Part shown: piece after piece, positions 7,658-17,015 of the stretch
Numbering within the stretch: position 1 is the stretch's first letter
Layout: each line of letters opens with the position of its first letter
NCBI RefSeq assembly: GCF_019898765.1
Contig: NZ_JAIOKB010000003.1
Location: 372,001 to 436,000 of the forward strand
Length of the DNA: 64,000 bases
Direction: 5' to 3'
Source: Sphingomonas yunnanensis
GTDB taxonomy: Bacteria > Pseudomonadota > Alphaproteobacteria > Sphingomonadales > Sphingomonadaceae
Translations under genes and position numbers: made by a program
Notes under the pieces: model-generated
The model's input: the letters and a program-made list of their open reading frames with translations, nothing else
What the model was told of the DNA's origin: nothing
Database searches by the model: none

Positions 7658-10600
7658 ATGTCTGTTCTTATCCGCGCCGCAGGTCGCTCGGTTCGTTTCC
7701 GGTTGCGTCAGTCCACCTGCCTGACGCTACTTGCCGGGGCGGTCGCCTTGCAGCCGACGTCATCGTCCGCCCAGATCCTGACGCTGTCGGGGCTCAACGA
7801 CAGCCTGAACGCGCTGACCACCACCGTCACCGCGCAGGGCACCCAGCTCACCGCGACCACCAACCTCGCCAACACGCTCAACACCAGCGTCAACACGCTC
7901 GCCACGACGGTCACCAACCAGGCCGCGACGGTGCAGACGATGCAGGCCGCGACCACCGCGAACACCAGCAACCTCGCCACGGTGACCGCCTCGGTCAACC
8001 AGCAGCAGACGCAGCTCACCGCCAACACCAGCCTGCTCAACACGGTCAGCTCGGGGCTTGGCACGCTCGGCTCGACCGTGGCGGCGCAGGGAACGACACT
8101 CCAGAGCCTGCAGACCAGCGTCGCCGGCAACGTCTCGGGGCTTGCCACGCTGTCGACCACGGTCAACCAGCAGGGCGCGCAGGTCAGCGCCAACACCAGC
8201 CTGCTCGGCACGGTGAACGCGGGACTGGGCACGCTCGGCACGACCGTCGCCAGCCAGACGACCGCGCTCCAGGGGCTCCAGGCGACCGTCGCGGGCAACG
8301 TCGCCGACGTCGCGACGCTGTCGACCACGGTCAACCGGCAGGGCGCGCAGGTCAGCGCCAACCTGGGCGCGCTCGCGACGCTGGGCGACGGCGTGACCGC
8401 GCTCACCAACAGCGTCGCGGGGCAGGGGCAGATCGTGCAGGCGTTGCAGGGCACCGTCGGCACGCTCGCGGCCGACGTCCTCACGGCGGGCACCCAGATC
8501 GCGCGCCAGTCGACCGATATCGGCGCGCTCCAGGCCAGCGTCGGCGCCAATGTCGCCGATGTCGCGGCACTGCGCGTCACGCTCGGCGCCACCGGCAGCG
8601 ACGTCACCGACCTGCAGACCCAGGTGTCCGACCATGAGCTGCGGATCACTGCCCACACCGCGCAGCTCGGCACGCTCGGCGCCACCGTCGGCACGCAGGG
8701 CGCGACACTTACCCAGCAGGGCAGCGACCTCGCCACCGCCGCCGCGAATATCGCCAGCCTCCAGGGCCTAGTGACCGCGCAGGCCGGGACGCTGGGCACG
8801 CTCGGCACCGCGGTCGCGGCGCAGGGCACGCTGCTCGGCGACCAGGACGCGCGGATCACCGCCAACGCCGACGCGATCCTGTCGCTGCGCAACATGAGCG
8901 TGAGCGGCAACAGCAGCCCGGTGCAATATGTGACGCCCGGCGCGCCGACGGTGGCCACCACCACCGCGACCAACGACGTCGCGGTGTTCGGCGGCCAGCC
9001 CGGCCCGGTGCGGGTCCACAATGTCGCGGCCGGCGAGGTCGCGGCGGGGTCGACCGACGCGGTCAACGGCGGCCAGCTCTACGACGTCGGCGAGCAGGTC
9101 AGCGGCCTCGCCGCCGCGGCGGTGCGATATGACGACGCGACGCGCGCGCGCATCACGCTCGGCGGCGCCACCGCGGCGCCGGTGGTGCTCGCCAACGTGG
9201 CGCCGGGCAGCGTCGCGCCGGGCTCGACGGAGGCAATCAACGGCGGGCAGCTCGCCGACACCAACGCCGCGGTCACCGCGCTGCGCGGCGACGTCACCGG
9301 CCAGGCGAGCGATCTCGCCACCGCGCGCGCCGGCCTCGCCGCGCTCGGCACGACCGTGACCGCGCAGGGCGTGCTGCTGGGCACCAACGCCAGCGCGATC
9401 GCGACGCTGCGCGACGACACCGCGCGCGGCGCGATCGGCCCGGTGCGCTACTCGGACCCGGCCGCCCCGTCCGTGCCGAACGGCGGCACCGTCACGCAGA
9501 GCCTGGCATTGGTCGGCCGCGATCCGGCGCCGGTGGCGCTCCACAATGTCGCGGAGGCGCAGCTGTCGAGCGGCTCGACCGACGCGGTCAACGGCGGCCA
9601 GCTGTTCGCCTTGGCGCAGCGCTACCAGGGTCTGAGTGACCTCGCACTGCGCTACGACGACGCGGGCCGTGGCACCGCGACTCTCGGGACGGCGGGCGTG
9701 CCGGTCGCACTGCGCAACGTGGCCGCCGGGACGCTCGCGGCCGGCTCGAGCGACGCCGCCACGGCGGGCCAGCTGTTCGACACCAACCAGAATGTCGGCA
9801 CGCTGACCAACGTCGCCGCGCTCCAGGCCGGGCTGATCGGCTCGCTCGACTCGCGCCTGGGCGGGCTGACGCAAGACCTCGGCCTGCTCGGCAGCGCGCT
9901 CGACACTGGCGCGCGCGGGCCGGTGCGCTACGCCGATGCGGCGAGCCCGACCATGCCCAACGGCGGCCGCGTCTCGCAGGACCTCACGCTGGTCGGTGCG
10001 GGCAGCGGCCCGGTCCGTCTGCACGGCGTCGCCGACGGCCTGGTCGCGGCGGGGTCGTTCGACGCGGTCAACGGCAACCAACTCTCCTCAATGGGCAACG
10101 CCGTGGCGAGCGCGCTGGGGAGCGGCTTCCGCTACGATCCCGCGGGCGGCTTCTCGGGCAATTTCACCTTCAAGGGCCAGTCCTACGGCTCGGTCCAGTC
10201 GGTGTTCGGCGCGATCGAGACCTCGCTGGGCGCGGCACCCGCCGCCGGTTCCGGCGGTGGCACCGGCGGCACTGACCCCATCGGCACCAAATATTTCCGC
10301 GCCAACTCGACGATGGTCGACAGCGCCGCCGAGGGCTTCGACTCGACCGCGATCGGGCCGGCCTCGACCTCGTCGGGCGAAGCGGCGATCGCGGTCGGGC
10401 GCAACGCCGTCGCGGGCGGAGTCAGCTCGGTCGCGATCGGCGACGGCGCCAAGGCGATGGATGGCAAGGCGGTATCGATCGGTCTCGGCAACGTCGCCTC
10501 GGGCGACGGCGCGGTGGCGATCGGCGACCCGAACTATGCCACCGGCGCGGGCGCGACCGCGCTTGGCAAGGACAATAACGCCACCGGCACCGGCGCGATC

Positions 10601-12160
10601 GCGCTCGGCAACGTCAACGTCGCGAACGGCGACGGCAGCACCGCGATCGGCTCGGCCAACCGCGCGAGCGGCCTGGGCGCCGCCGCGCTCGGTTTCACCA
10701 ACGTCGCCTCGGGCAGCGGCGCGATCGCGATCGGCACCAACAACAGCGCGACCGGGGACGGCGCGCTCGCCATCGGCGCCAACGTCGTCACCGACGCGGC
10801 GGACACGCTCGCGATCGGCAACACCGCCAGCGCCAAGGGGACGCGCGCGGTCGCGATCGGCAACATGGCCGCGGCCACCGCGACCTATGCCGCCGCCTTC
10901 GGCTATGGCGCCGAGGCGCGCGACTCCTACTCGACCGCGGTCGGCACGGTGGCGCAGGCCGCGGGCTTCGGCTCGACCGCGGTCGGCACGCTGGCCGTGG
11001 CGAACGGTTTCGCGACGAGCGCGCTCGGCTCGGGTGCAATCGCCGACAAGGAGGGCAGCGTCGCGCTCGGCTCGGCGTCGCAGACCACCCGCGGCGCGGT
11101 CAGCGGCTACAGTGCCTTCGGCGTGACCGGCGCGCAGGAATCGCTCGGCGAGGTCGCGATCGCGCGCAACATCGCCTACCTCAACCCCGGCACCAACGGT
11201 TACTCGCCGACCGGCAATCGCCAGATCACCGGCGTGGCGGCGGGAGCGGCGGCCACCGACGCGGTCAACGTGTCGCAGCTGCGCGGCGTGTCGGGCACGC
11301 TGGGCGCGGCCGTCGTCGCGGGCTTCGGTGGTGGCGCGAGCTACGACGCGGCGAGCGGGGCGCTCGCGGCGCCGAGCTACACGCTCAACGGCGTGACCTA
11401 CTCGAGCGTCGGTGACGCGCTCCAGGCGATCAACGCGCGCGTGGGCGGCGGAAGCACGGCCGCGAACGCGAGCACTGGCACTGGCACTGGCACGGGCACT
11501 GGCACTGGCACGGGCAGCGGAACCGGCACCGGGTCGGCACCCGGCATCGGTACCCCGCCGAGTGGTGCCGAAACCTCGCTGCCGCCCGCGACCTCCACCG
11601 ACGGCGCCGCGACGCCGGCGCAGGGGACCGCGACCACCGCGCGGGTCGCCGCGGTCGAGACACGGGTCAGCTCGGTTGAGACCAAGACGGAGGCGGCGCT
11701 CGCCGCCAGCAGCCGCTCGATCCGCTATGACGGCGACGGCGGCGACTCGGTCACGCTCGGCGGCGACAAGGCGGTGGCGCTGCACAATCTCGCGCCCGGC
11801 ACGTCGGACGGCGACGCGGTCAACCTCGCCCAGCTCAACGGCGCGATGGGCGCCGCGGTCGACGCCGCCAACAGCTACACCGACCAGCGCGTCGCCGCGC
11901 TCTCCTTCGACCTCGGCCGCGTCAGCCGCGACGTGAGCGCGGGGGTCGCCGGCGCGCTGGCGATGGCGGGCATGCCGCAGCCCTATGAGGAGGGCAAAAG
12001 CATGTTCTCGCTCGGCGCCGGCACGTTCCAGGGCCAGTCGGCGGTGGCGATGGGCGTGTCGCGGATCATGGAGGACGGTCACACGATCGTGAAGCTCGGC
12101 GCCACCTACAACAGCCGCAAGCGCGTCGGCGCCAACGTCGGGATCGGCTATCAGTTCTGA
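7658..12160 (+). CDS. Trimeric autotransporter adhesin (YadA-like), 1500 residues
   Basis: Type Vc secreted surface adhesin that trimerises in the outer membrane. The start is set at the ATG at 7658 because it gives a long but good signal peptide (cleavage predicted after PTSSSAQ, about residue 39). Residues 45-420 are an alanine/threonine/glutamine-rich coiled-coil stalk with repeated TxVAxQGxxLxxLQ units. Residues 420-870 carry repeated neck modules of the DAVNGGQL type. Residues about 880-1170 form a YadA-like head of AIG-x-A-x-A-x-G repeats, followed by another neck (DAVNVSQLRGV), a Gly-Thr linker, a last neck (DAVNLAQLNGA) and the membrane anchor ending NVGIGYQF. It stands alone but is followed by a pilus operon, so this is an adhesion locus. 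Confidence 0.93.
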   Translation: MSVLIRAAGRSVRFRLRQSTCLTLLAGAVALQPTSSSAQILTLSGLNDSLNALTTTVTAQGTQLTATTNLANTLNTSVNTLATTVTNQAATVQTMQAATTANTSNLATVTASVNQQQTQLTANTSLLNTVSSGLGTLGSTVAAQGTTLQSLQTSVAGNVSGLATLSTTVNQQGAQVSANTSLLGTVNAGLGTLGTTVASQTTALQGLQATVAGNVADVATLSTTVNRQGAQVSANLGALATLGDGVTALTNSVAGQGQIVQALQGTVGTLAADVLTAGTQIARQSTDIGALQASVGANVADVAALRVTLGATGSDVTDLQTQVSDHELRITAHTAQLGTLGATVGTQGATLTQQGSDLATAAANIASLQGLVTAQAGTLGTLGTAVAAQGTLLGDQDARITANADAILSLRNMSVSGNSSPVQYVTPGAPTVATTTATNDVAVFGGQPGPVRVHNVAAGEVAAGSTDAVNGGQLYDVGEQVSGLAAAAVRYDDATRARITLGGATAAPVVLANVAPGSVAPGSTEAINGGQLADTNAAVTALRGDVTGQASDLATARAGLAALGTTVTAQGVLLGTNASAIATLRDDTARGAIGPVRYSDPAAPSVPNGGTVTQSLALVGRDPAPVALHNVAEAQLSSGSTDAVNGGQLFALAQRYQGLSDLALRYDDAGRGTATLGTAGVPVALRNVAAGTLAAGSSDAATAGQLFDTNQNVGTLTNVAALQAGLIGSLDSRLGGLTQDLGLLGSALDTGARGPVRYADAASPTMPNGGRVSQDLTLVGAGSGPVRLHGVADGLVAAGSFDAVNGNQLSSMGNAVASALGSGFRYDPAGGFSGNFTFKGQSYGSVQSVFGAIETSLGAAPAAGSGGGTGGTDPIGTKYFRANSTMVDSAAEGFDSTAIGPASTSSGEAAIAVGRNAVAGGVSSVAIGDGAKAMDGKAVSIGLGNVASGDGAVAIGDPNYATGAGATALGKDNNATGTGAIALGNVNVANGDGSTAIGSANRASGLGAAALGFTNVASGSGAIAIGTNNSATGDGALAIGANVVTDAADTLAIGNTASAKGTRAVAIGNMAAATATYAAAFGYGAEARDSYSTAVGTVAQAAGFGSTAVGTLAVANGFATSALGSGAIADKEGSVALGSASQTTRGAVSGYSAFGVTGAQESLGEVAIARNIAYLNPGTNGYSPTGNRQITGVAAGAAATDAVNVSQLRGVSGTLGAAVVAGFGGGASYDAASGALAAPSYTLNGVTYSSVGDALQAINARVGGGSTAANASTGTGTGTGTGTGTGSGTGTGSAPGIGTPPSGAETSLPPATSTDGAATPAQGTATTARVAAVETRVSSVETKTEAALAASSRSIRYDGDGGDSVTLGGDKAVALHNLAPGTSDGDAVNLAQLNGAMGAAVDAANSYTDQRVAALSFDLGRVSRDVSAGVAGALAMAGMPQPYEEGKSMFSLGAGTFQGQSAVAMGVSRIMEDGHTIVKLGATYNSRKRVGANVGIGYQF
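11473..11516 (+). repeat. In-frame GGCACT/GGCACG hexanucleotide repeat inside the autotransporter gene
   Basis: Seven or so tandem hexamers (GGCACT with GGCACG variants) encode a run of alternating Gly-Thr between the head/neck and the last coiled coil. The unit is six bases, so changes in copy number would alter linker length without shifting frame. Confidence 0.75.
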
Positions 12161-12174
12161 GCCGCCGCGGCGGC
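12161..12174. other. Palindrome directly after the autotransporter stop codon
   Basis: GCCGCCGCGGCGGC is a perfectly self-complementary 14-mer immediately following the stop. It lacks a T-tract, so it is at best a weak or Rho-assisted termination structure. Confidence 0.25.
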
Positions 12175-12220
12175 ACGGCGCCGGGGATCGGCGGGGCGGG
12201 GGCCGACCGGCACCCGCCCG

Positions 12221-12481
12221 TCAGTCCTGCGCGATCGCGCCCGCCTTGGGCGACCGGTAGCCGGGCAGCATGCCGGCGAACGACTGGGCGAAGGCGTGAT
12301 GGCGGTCGATCGGGACCGAGGCGACCATCGCGTCCGCGATCGCCTTGATCTCGTCCTGCGTCAGCGCGCCGCGGTTGTGCAGCGTCTGCAACAGGGCGAC
12401 CACGCCGATATAGGCGGTGTCGGCCTGGTGCATCACCGCCTCGATCGCGCCCGCGATCTTGTGAACATCGGCTACCGCCAC
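12221..12481 (-). CDS. Small hypothetical protein, 86 residues
   Basis: The frame is open for 115 codons, but the first 29 are compositionally poor (Arg/Cys/Pro-rich). I favour the GTG at 12479-12481, which has a GAGGA sequence 6-9 nt upstream and yields an 86-residue acidic, mainly helical protein. It begins VAVADVHKIAGAIEAVMHQ and contains LTQDEIKAIADAMVAS. No signal peptide or membrane segment is visible. It lies between the autotransporter (convergent) and the pilus operon (divergent). I do not recognise a family. Confidence 0.5.
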   Translation of the reverse strand: MAVADVHKIAGAIEAVMHQADTAYIGVVALLQTLHNRGALTQDEIKAIADAMVASVPIDRHHAFAQSFAGMLPGYRSPKAGAIAQD

Positions 12482-12713
12482 GATCAGGTCCTCGTCCCGT
12501 TGGTCCGCGCCGCAGCATGGTGACCGCGCGCCGCGACCGCAAGTCGGAACGCGCGGCTGGCGCGACAACGCCGCGCCGGCGAAAAAGCGACCGTGATCCT
12601 TCGACCTTGGTCTAAGCGCCGCGTGACCCTTCCGGCTTGTTAAGGGTGTTCATCTACCCAGTTCCTCGACCTTTTCTTTCGCCACCGCGCGTATCTTCGG
12701 GGGGAATATCGTC

Positions 12714-13289
12714 ATGACTTACGTTGTTACGGCGCTTGGTCGATCGGCCCGGGGCCGGATCTTCACCGCCCTCGCGCTGTTCGCCGCGGGTGCGGGCGCC
12801 GCGCCGGCGGGGGCCTCGACGCAGGGGAGCCTGGGCGCGACCTCGACCGGCTCGGTGACGATCACCGCCAGCGTCGCCAACCGCGCGCAGATCACCGGGC
12901 TCAGCGATGTCGCCTTCACCAACGTCGATCCCGCCAGCGCGGCGACCGCTGCGCAGAACAATTGCGTGTGGAGCAACACCGCCACCAAGGGCTATAGCAT
13001 CACCGCCACCGGCAGCGGTACCAGCGGCGCCTTCACGCTCGCCAACGGCGGCCTCAGCGTGCCCTATTCGGTGCAGTGGAGCGGCAGCGGCGGACAGACC
13101 AGCGGCACCGCGCTCACCGCCGGCACCGCGCTGGCGGGCATGACGAGCACCGCGGCCAACCCGACCTGCAGCACCGGGGCGGCGACCACGTCGAGCCTGA
13201 TCGTCTCGATCGCCGCCGCCAACCTGCAGGGCATGACCTCGGCGACGAGCTACACTGGCTCGCTGACGCTGCTCGTCACGCCGCAGTAA
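12714..13289 (+). CDS. Secreted pilin-like subunit 1 of a chaperone-usher operon
   Basis: Exported 191-residue protein with a clear signal peptide (hydrophobic IFTALALFAAGAGAAPAGA). The mature part is a beta-rich Ser/Thr/Gly domain with a single cysteine pair (NNCVW and NPTCST) and ends in alternating hydrophobic residues, YTGSLTLLVTPQ, as expected for a donor-strand-exchange pilin. It resembles spore-coat-U/Csu or CFA/I-type subunits in layout, although sequence similarity is loose. A GGGGGAA Shine-Dalgarno lies nine bases before the ATG. It is followed by a second related subunit, an usher and a chaperone, which gives the functional context. It is probably the major shaft subunit. Confidence 0.72.
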   Translation: MTYVVTALGRSARGRIFTALALFAAGAGAAPAGASTQGSLGATSTGSVTITASVANRAQITGLSDVAFTNVDPASAATAAQNNCVWSNTATKGYSITATGSGTSGAFTLANGGLSVPYSVQWSGSGGQTSGTALTAGTALAGMTSTAANPTCSTGAATTSSLIVSIAAANLQGMTSATSYTGSLTLLVTPQ

Positions 13290-13309
13290 CCGGCGGCGCG
13301 GGGCCAGCG

Positions 13310-13783
13310 ATGTCGGCGATGCGGCGTCTCGCGGCGGCGGCGGCCGTGGCGCTCGCCGCCGCGGCGACGCCCGCCACGGCGCAGAGCGTTCAGGTCAACG
13401 GGCTCAGCGACGTCGCCTTCGGCACGATCACCGGCTTCGGCGCCGACCTCGTCCGCAGCCAGTCGATCTGCGCCTTCAGCGGTCTCACGGGCGGCCGCTA
13501 CACCGTCACCGCGTCGGGCTCGGGCGCGGGCGGCGCCTTCACGCTGGCCAACGGCGCCGCGACGCTCCCCTATGAGGTGCAGTGGAACACCGCGGCGGGG
13601 CAGAGTTCGGGCACCGGCCTCACCGCCAACGTCCCGCTCGCCGGACAGACCATGCTGCTGAGCTGCCCCGTGCTCCAGGCCACCAACACTAGCCTGATCG
13701 TGATCCTGCGCGCCCCCAGTCTCAGCATCGCCACCGCGGGAAACTTCAGAGGGACGCTGACCGTGATCCTCTCGGCCAACTGA
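13310..13783 (+). CDS. Secreted pilin-like subunit 2 of the chaperone-usher operon
   Basis: 157-residue exported protein that shares with subunit 1 the motifs QxxGLSDVAF near the mature N-terminus, GAFTLANG, and PYEVQWN with GQSSGTGLTANVPLAG. The two genes are therefore a tandem duplication. One cysteine pair (SICAF and LSCPV) is kept and the C-terminus again alternates as a beta strand (FRGTLTVILSAN). I chose the ATG at 13310 because it gives the signal peptide MSAMRRLAAAAAVALAAAATP (cleavage near TAQ); the frame continues upstream without gene-like content. It starts 20 bp after subunit 1 and ends 1 bp before the usher, so co-expression is likely. Confidence 0.72.
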   Translation: MSAMRRLAAAAAVALAAAATPATAQSVQVNGLSDVAFGTITGFGADLVRSQSICAFSGLTGGRYTVTASGSGAGGAFTLANGAATLPYEVQWNTAAGQSSGTGLTANVPLAGQTMLLSCPVLQATNTSLIVILRAPSLSIATAGNFRGTLTVILSAN

Positions 13784-13784
13784 C

Positions 13785-16271
13785 ATGCGCGCGCGCGCGG
13801 ATCGACGCGTCCGGCTGGGCGCGCAGGCGCTGCGGCGCGGCGGCGCGCTGCTGCTCGCGCTGCTCTGCGCCGTGCTGGCCGGGCGCGCCGCGCAGGCCGC
13901 CGACGCGGCGCCGCCGCAGGTCACCGCGGCGATGCCGGCCGAGTTCGCCGCGCTGGCGGCGACCCAGCGGATCGTGGTGGACGTTTATGTCGCGGACCGG
14001 CGGATCGGCCAATATGCCGCCGAGGTCGGCCTCGCCGAGGTGCGCCTGCTCGACCCGGCCGCGGTCGCCGCCGCGATCCCCGACCTGCTCGACCGCGCCC
14101 TCGTCGCCGCGGCGCTGACGTCGCCGCTCGCGGTCGGCGCGCACCCGCGCTGCGACGACACGTCGGGCTGCGTGGCCGCGGCGCGCGCGCGCGTGGCGGC
14201 CTCCTACGATCGCGCTGCCTTCCGGCTGACGCTCGCGCTCGACCCGCGGCTGCTGGCGGTGCGCGGCGAGGAGGCGCGCTACCTCGAGGATGCCGACACC
14301 GCGCCCTCCGCGGTCGACACGATCGGCGTGGCGATCGCCGGCGGCGGCGGGCTCAATGCGAGCTATGCGATCCGCAACCGGCTGGTGGCGGGGCGCGGCG
14401 CGGTGCACCTGCTGTCCGACACCTCGCTCTCCTCGTGGGACGGCGGCCGGCTCGACACGCTCGCCGCCGAGGTCGACCGCCGCGACCTGCGGCTGCGCGG
14501 CGGGCTGTTCTACGCGCCCGGGCCGGACCTGGTCGGACGGCGGCGCATCCTCGGCGTCGGCGTGGCCACCCAGTTCGACACGCGCGCCGACCGCGTCGCT
14601 CTCAGCGGCACGCCGCTGGTGGTCTTCCTGCCGCAGCGCGCGCGCGTCGACGTCTACGTCCAGGGCCGGCTGGTCAGCTCGCAGAGCTATGAGAGCGGCA
14701 ACCAGGCGCTCGACACCAGCGGCCTCGCCGACGGCTCTTATCCGATCGAGCTGCGCATCCAGGAAGCGGGCGGCGCGACGCGCGTAGAGCAGCGTTTCTT
14801 CACCAAGAGCGCCGCGCTCGCCCCCGCGGGTCGTATCGTGTTCGACGCCCAAGTCGGTGTGCTCACCCGCGACCGGGAGGACCGCGACGGCGAGCGGATC
14901 GCGATCGCCACCGGCAGGGCGCGCGGCCGTATCGGCACGCACCTCGCCTGGGACGCGGCAGCGATGGTGACGCGCGACAATGCGGTGGTGGAGGGCGGGC
15001 TCGCGCTGTTCACCGCGACGGCGCAGGCGCGGGTCGCGCTGCTCGGCGCGCGCCGCGGCGACCGTGGCGTGGCGGCGCAGCTGAGCTCGAGCGGCGGCAG
15101 CGCGCTCAGCTACAGCCTGGATGTCCGGCACGTGCGCAGCGCCGACGGCACCCCGCTGATCGCGGCGGACGACGCCGCGCGCGACATCGCGCCGCTGACG
15201 CGCGCGCGCGACGAGCGCGCCGGATCGAGCTACACGCAGATGCTGGGCAGCCTGTCCTACTCGCTGCCGCGCGCGCAGCTGGGGCTGACGGGCTATCTGT
15301 TCCGGACCGCCGCGCGCCGGGCGAGCTACTCGGTCGGCCCCAGCGCGCGCTGGTCGGTGCTGCAGCGCGACCGGCTCCAGCTCTCGCTCACCGGCCAATA
15401 TGCGCGCACGCAGCGCGGCGCCGCGGTGGCGTTCGGGATCCAGCTCCAGCTGCTCGGGCAGCGCGCGGCGCTCAGCACCGCGCTGGGGGTACAACGGGGA
15501 GCGAGCGGCGACGCGCGCGGCCTCGCGCCCGCGCTCGAGACCGCCGCCTCGCTGCACCGCGACGACGCGCTCGGCGGCGCGGTCGATGCCGGCGCGCTGG
15601 TGCAGCGCGGTGCGGCGGGCACGATCGTCCAGCTCAGCGGCGAGCACCGCAGCGCGCTCGGCCTCGCCGCGCTGAACCTCACCGGACGCACCGGCGCGAT
15701 GGGCAGCGCGCTGCAATATGGCCTCACCGGGCAAACCTCGTTCGCTGTAACTCGGCGCGGCCTCGGCCTCGGTGCCGAGGGGCAGAACGACAGCCTGATA
15801 GCGGTGACGGTCGGCGGCGACCCGCAAGCGAGGTTCGAGCTGCTGGTCGACGACGCGGTGCGCGGGACGCTGCACGGCGGCCAAAGGCTCACGCTCGCGG
15901 TGCAGCCCTACCGCCGCTACAAGGTACGGCTGCGCGCGATTGCCACCGACCTGATCGCGTTCGACACGCGCGCGCGCACGATCGACGTCTTCCCCGGCAG
16001 CGTGGCCGCGCTCGACTGGGAGGTGCGCTCGGTCCGCGCGATGTTCGGCCGGCTGGTCGACCGTGCCGGCGCGCCGATCGCGGACGCCGATCTCAGCGCC
16101 GAGGACTCGATCGGCGCGACCGATTCAAACGGTTACTTCCAGATCCAGGCAGGGGCCGGCGCAAGGCTTACCGCGCGCACCGGCGCCGGCCTCGCCTGCA
16201 CCGCGCGTCTGGCCGCCGCGGTCCCCGCCACGACCTACACCCGCCTCGGAGACGTCACATGCCATCCCTGA
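13785..16271 (+). CDS. Outer-membrane fimbrial usher (PapC/TcfC-like)
   Basis: 828-residue outer-membrane usher that would translocate and polymerise the pilin subunits. It has a signal peptide (LLLALLCAVLAGRAAQA) and an N-terminal periplasmic domain. A beta-barrel is interrupted by a plug domain around residues 275-330, with TPLVVFLPQRARVDVYVQ, the usual usher plug region of the alpha-fimbria (TcfC/CfaC) kind. The C-terminal domains end with a carboxypeptidase-like repeat (FGRLVDRAGAPIADADLS, DSNGYFQI). The gene begins one base after the subunit-2 stop and overlaps the chaperone start by 13 bp, so the four genes form a tight operon. Confidence 0.85.
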   Translation: MRARADRRVRLGAQALRRGGALLLALLCAVLAGRAAQAADAAPPQVTAAMPAEFAALAATQRIVVDVYVADRRIGQYAAEVGLAEVRLLDPAAVAAAIPDLLDRALVAAALTSPLAVGAHPRCDDTSGCVAAARARVAASYDRAAFRLTLALDPRLLAVRGEEARYLEDADTAPSAVDTIGVAIAGGGGLNASYAIRNRLVAGRGAVHLLSDTSLSSWDGGRLDTLAAEVDRRDLRLRGGLFYAPGPDLVGRRRILGVGVATQFDTRADRVALSGTPLVVFLPQRARVDVYVQGRLVSSQSYESGNQALDTSGLADGSYPIELRIQEAGGATRVEQRFFTKSAALAPAGRIVFDAQVGVLTRDREDRDGERIAIATGRARGRIGTHLAWDAAAMVTRDNAVVEGGLALFTATAQARVALLGARRGDRGVAAQLSSSGGSALSYSLDVRHVRSADGTPLIAADDAARDIAPLTRARDERAGSSYTQMLGSLSYSLPRAQLGLTGYLFRTAARRASYSVGPSARWSVLQRDRLQLSLTGQYARTQRGAAVAFGIQLQLLGQRAALSTALGVQRGASGDARGLAPALETAASLHRDDALGGAVDAGALVQRGAAGTIVQLSGEHRSALGLAALNLTGRTGAMGSALQYGLTGQTSFAVTRRGLGLGAEGQNDSLIAVTVGGDPQARFELLVDDAVRGTLHGGQRLTLAVQPYRRYKVRLRAIATDLIAFDTRARTIDVFPGSVAALDWEVRSVRAMFGRLVDRAGAPIADADLSAEDSIGATDSNGYFQIQAGAGARLTARTGAGLACTARLAAAVPATTYTRLGDVTCHP

Positions 16272-16951
16272 TCGCCCGCCTCGCTACCGTATCGCTCGCC
16301 GCGGTCGCGGTCGCCCCGCCCGCGCACGCCAATATCGTGCTGAGCCAGGTGGTGGTCGACTTCGCCGCCGCCAGCGATCTGGCGCAGGACATCGAGGTAG
16401 CCAACGACGGCAAGGAGGTCGCCTATGTGGCGGTGGCGCCGTTCGAGATCAGCGCGCCGGGCACGCCCGAGGAGCGCCGGACCGCGATCGTCGACCCCGA
16501 GGCGGGCGGCCTGCTGGTGTCGCCGCAGCGGCTGATCCTCCAGCCGGGCGAGCGCAAGGCGATCCGCATCGCCGCGATCCGCCCGCGCGCCGCGACCGAC
16601 CGCGTCTACCGCGTCACCGTCAAGCCGGTGGCGGGCCCGGTCTCGGCCGCGGTGACCGCGCTCAAGCTGCTGATCGGCTACGACGTGCTCGTGATCCAGC
16701 GCCCCGCCGCCCCGGCCGGCCGCGTGAGCGGAACGCGCGTCGGCGAGACGCTGCTGCTGCGCAACGAGGGCAACACCAACACCGAGTTGTACGACGGCAA
16801 GCTCTGCGCCGACGCGACGCCGGCGAGTTGCCGCGCGCTGCCGTCGCGGCGCCTCTACGCCGGGGCGACATGGTCGCAGACGCTGCCGGGCCCCGGCAAG
16901 GTGAGCTACCAGGTCGCGGTCGGCGCGACGAGTCACGAGGAGGGTTATTGA
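16259..16951 (+). CDS. Periplasmic pilus assembly chaperone (PapD-like)
   Basis: 230-residue periplasmic chaperone with a cleavable signal peptide (cleavage near PPAHA). The first immunoglobulin-like domain contains NIVLSQVVVDF, the strand giving VSPQRLILQPGERKAIRI (the proline-x-basic-x-hydrophobic signature of PapD chaperones), and VYRVTVKPV. The second domain is short, with a cysteine pair (KLCAD, ASCRA). The ATG lies inside the usher's last codons. It is the last gene of the operon; no tip adhesin follows before the AraC gene on the other strand. Confidence 0.85.
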   Translation: MPSLIARLATVSLAAVAVAPPAHANIVLSQVVVDFAAASDLAQDIEVANDGKEVAYVAVAPFEISAPGTPEERRTAIVDPEAGGLLVSPQRLILQPGERKAIRIAAIRPRAATDRVYRVTVKPVAGPVSAAVTALKLLIGYDVLVIQRPAAPAGRVSGTRVGETLLLRNEGNTNTELYDGKLCADATPASCRALPSRRLYAGATWSQTLPGPGKVSYQVAVGATSHEEGY

Positions 16952-17015
16952 CCGATCGCGGGGCAGGCCGCAGCGCGCCGCGTGAGAGGGCAGAGCCGGC
17001 GGGACGCAACTTCCC

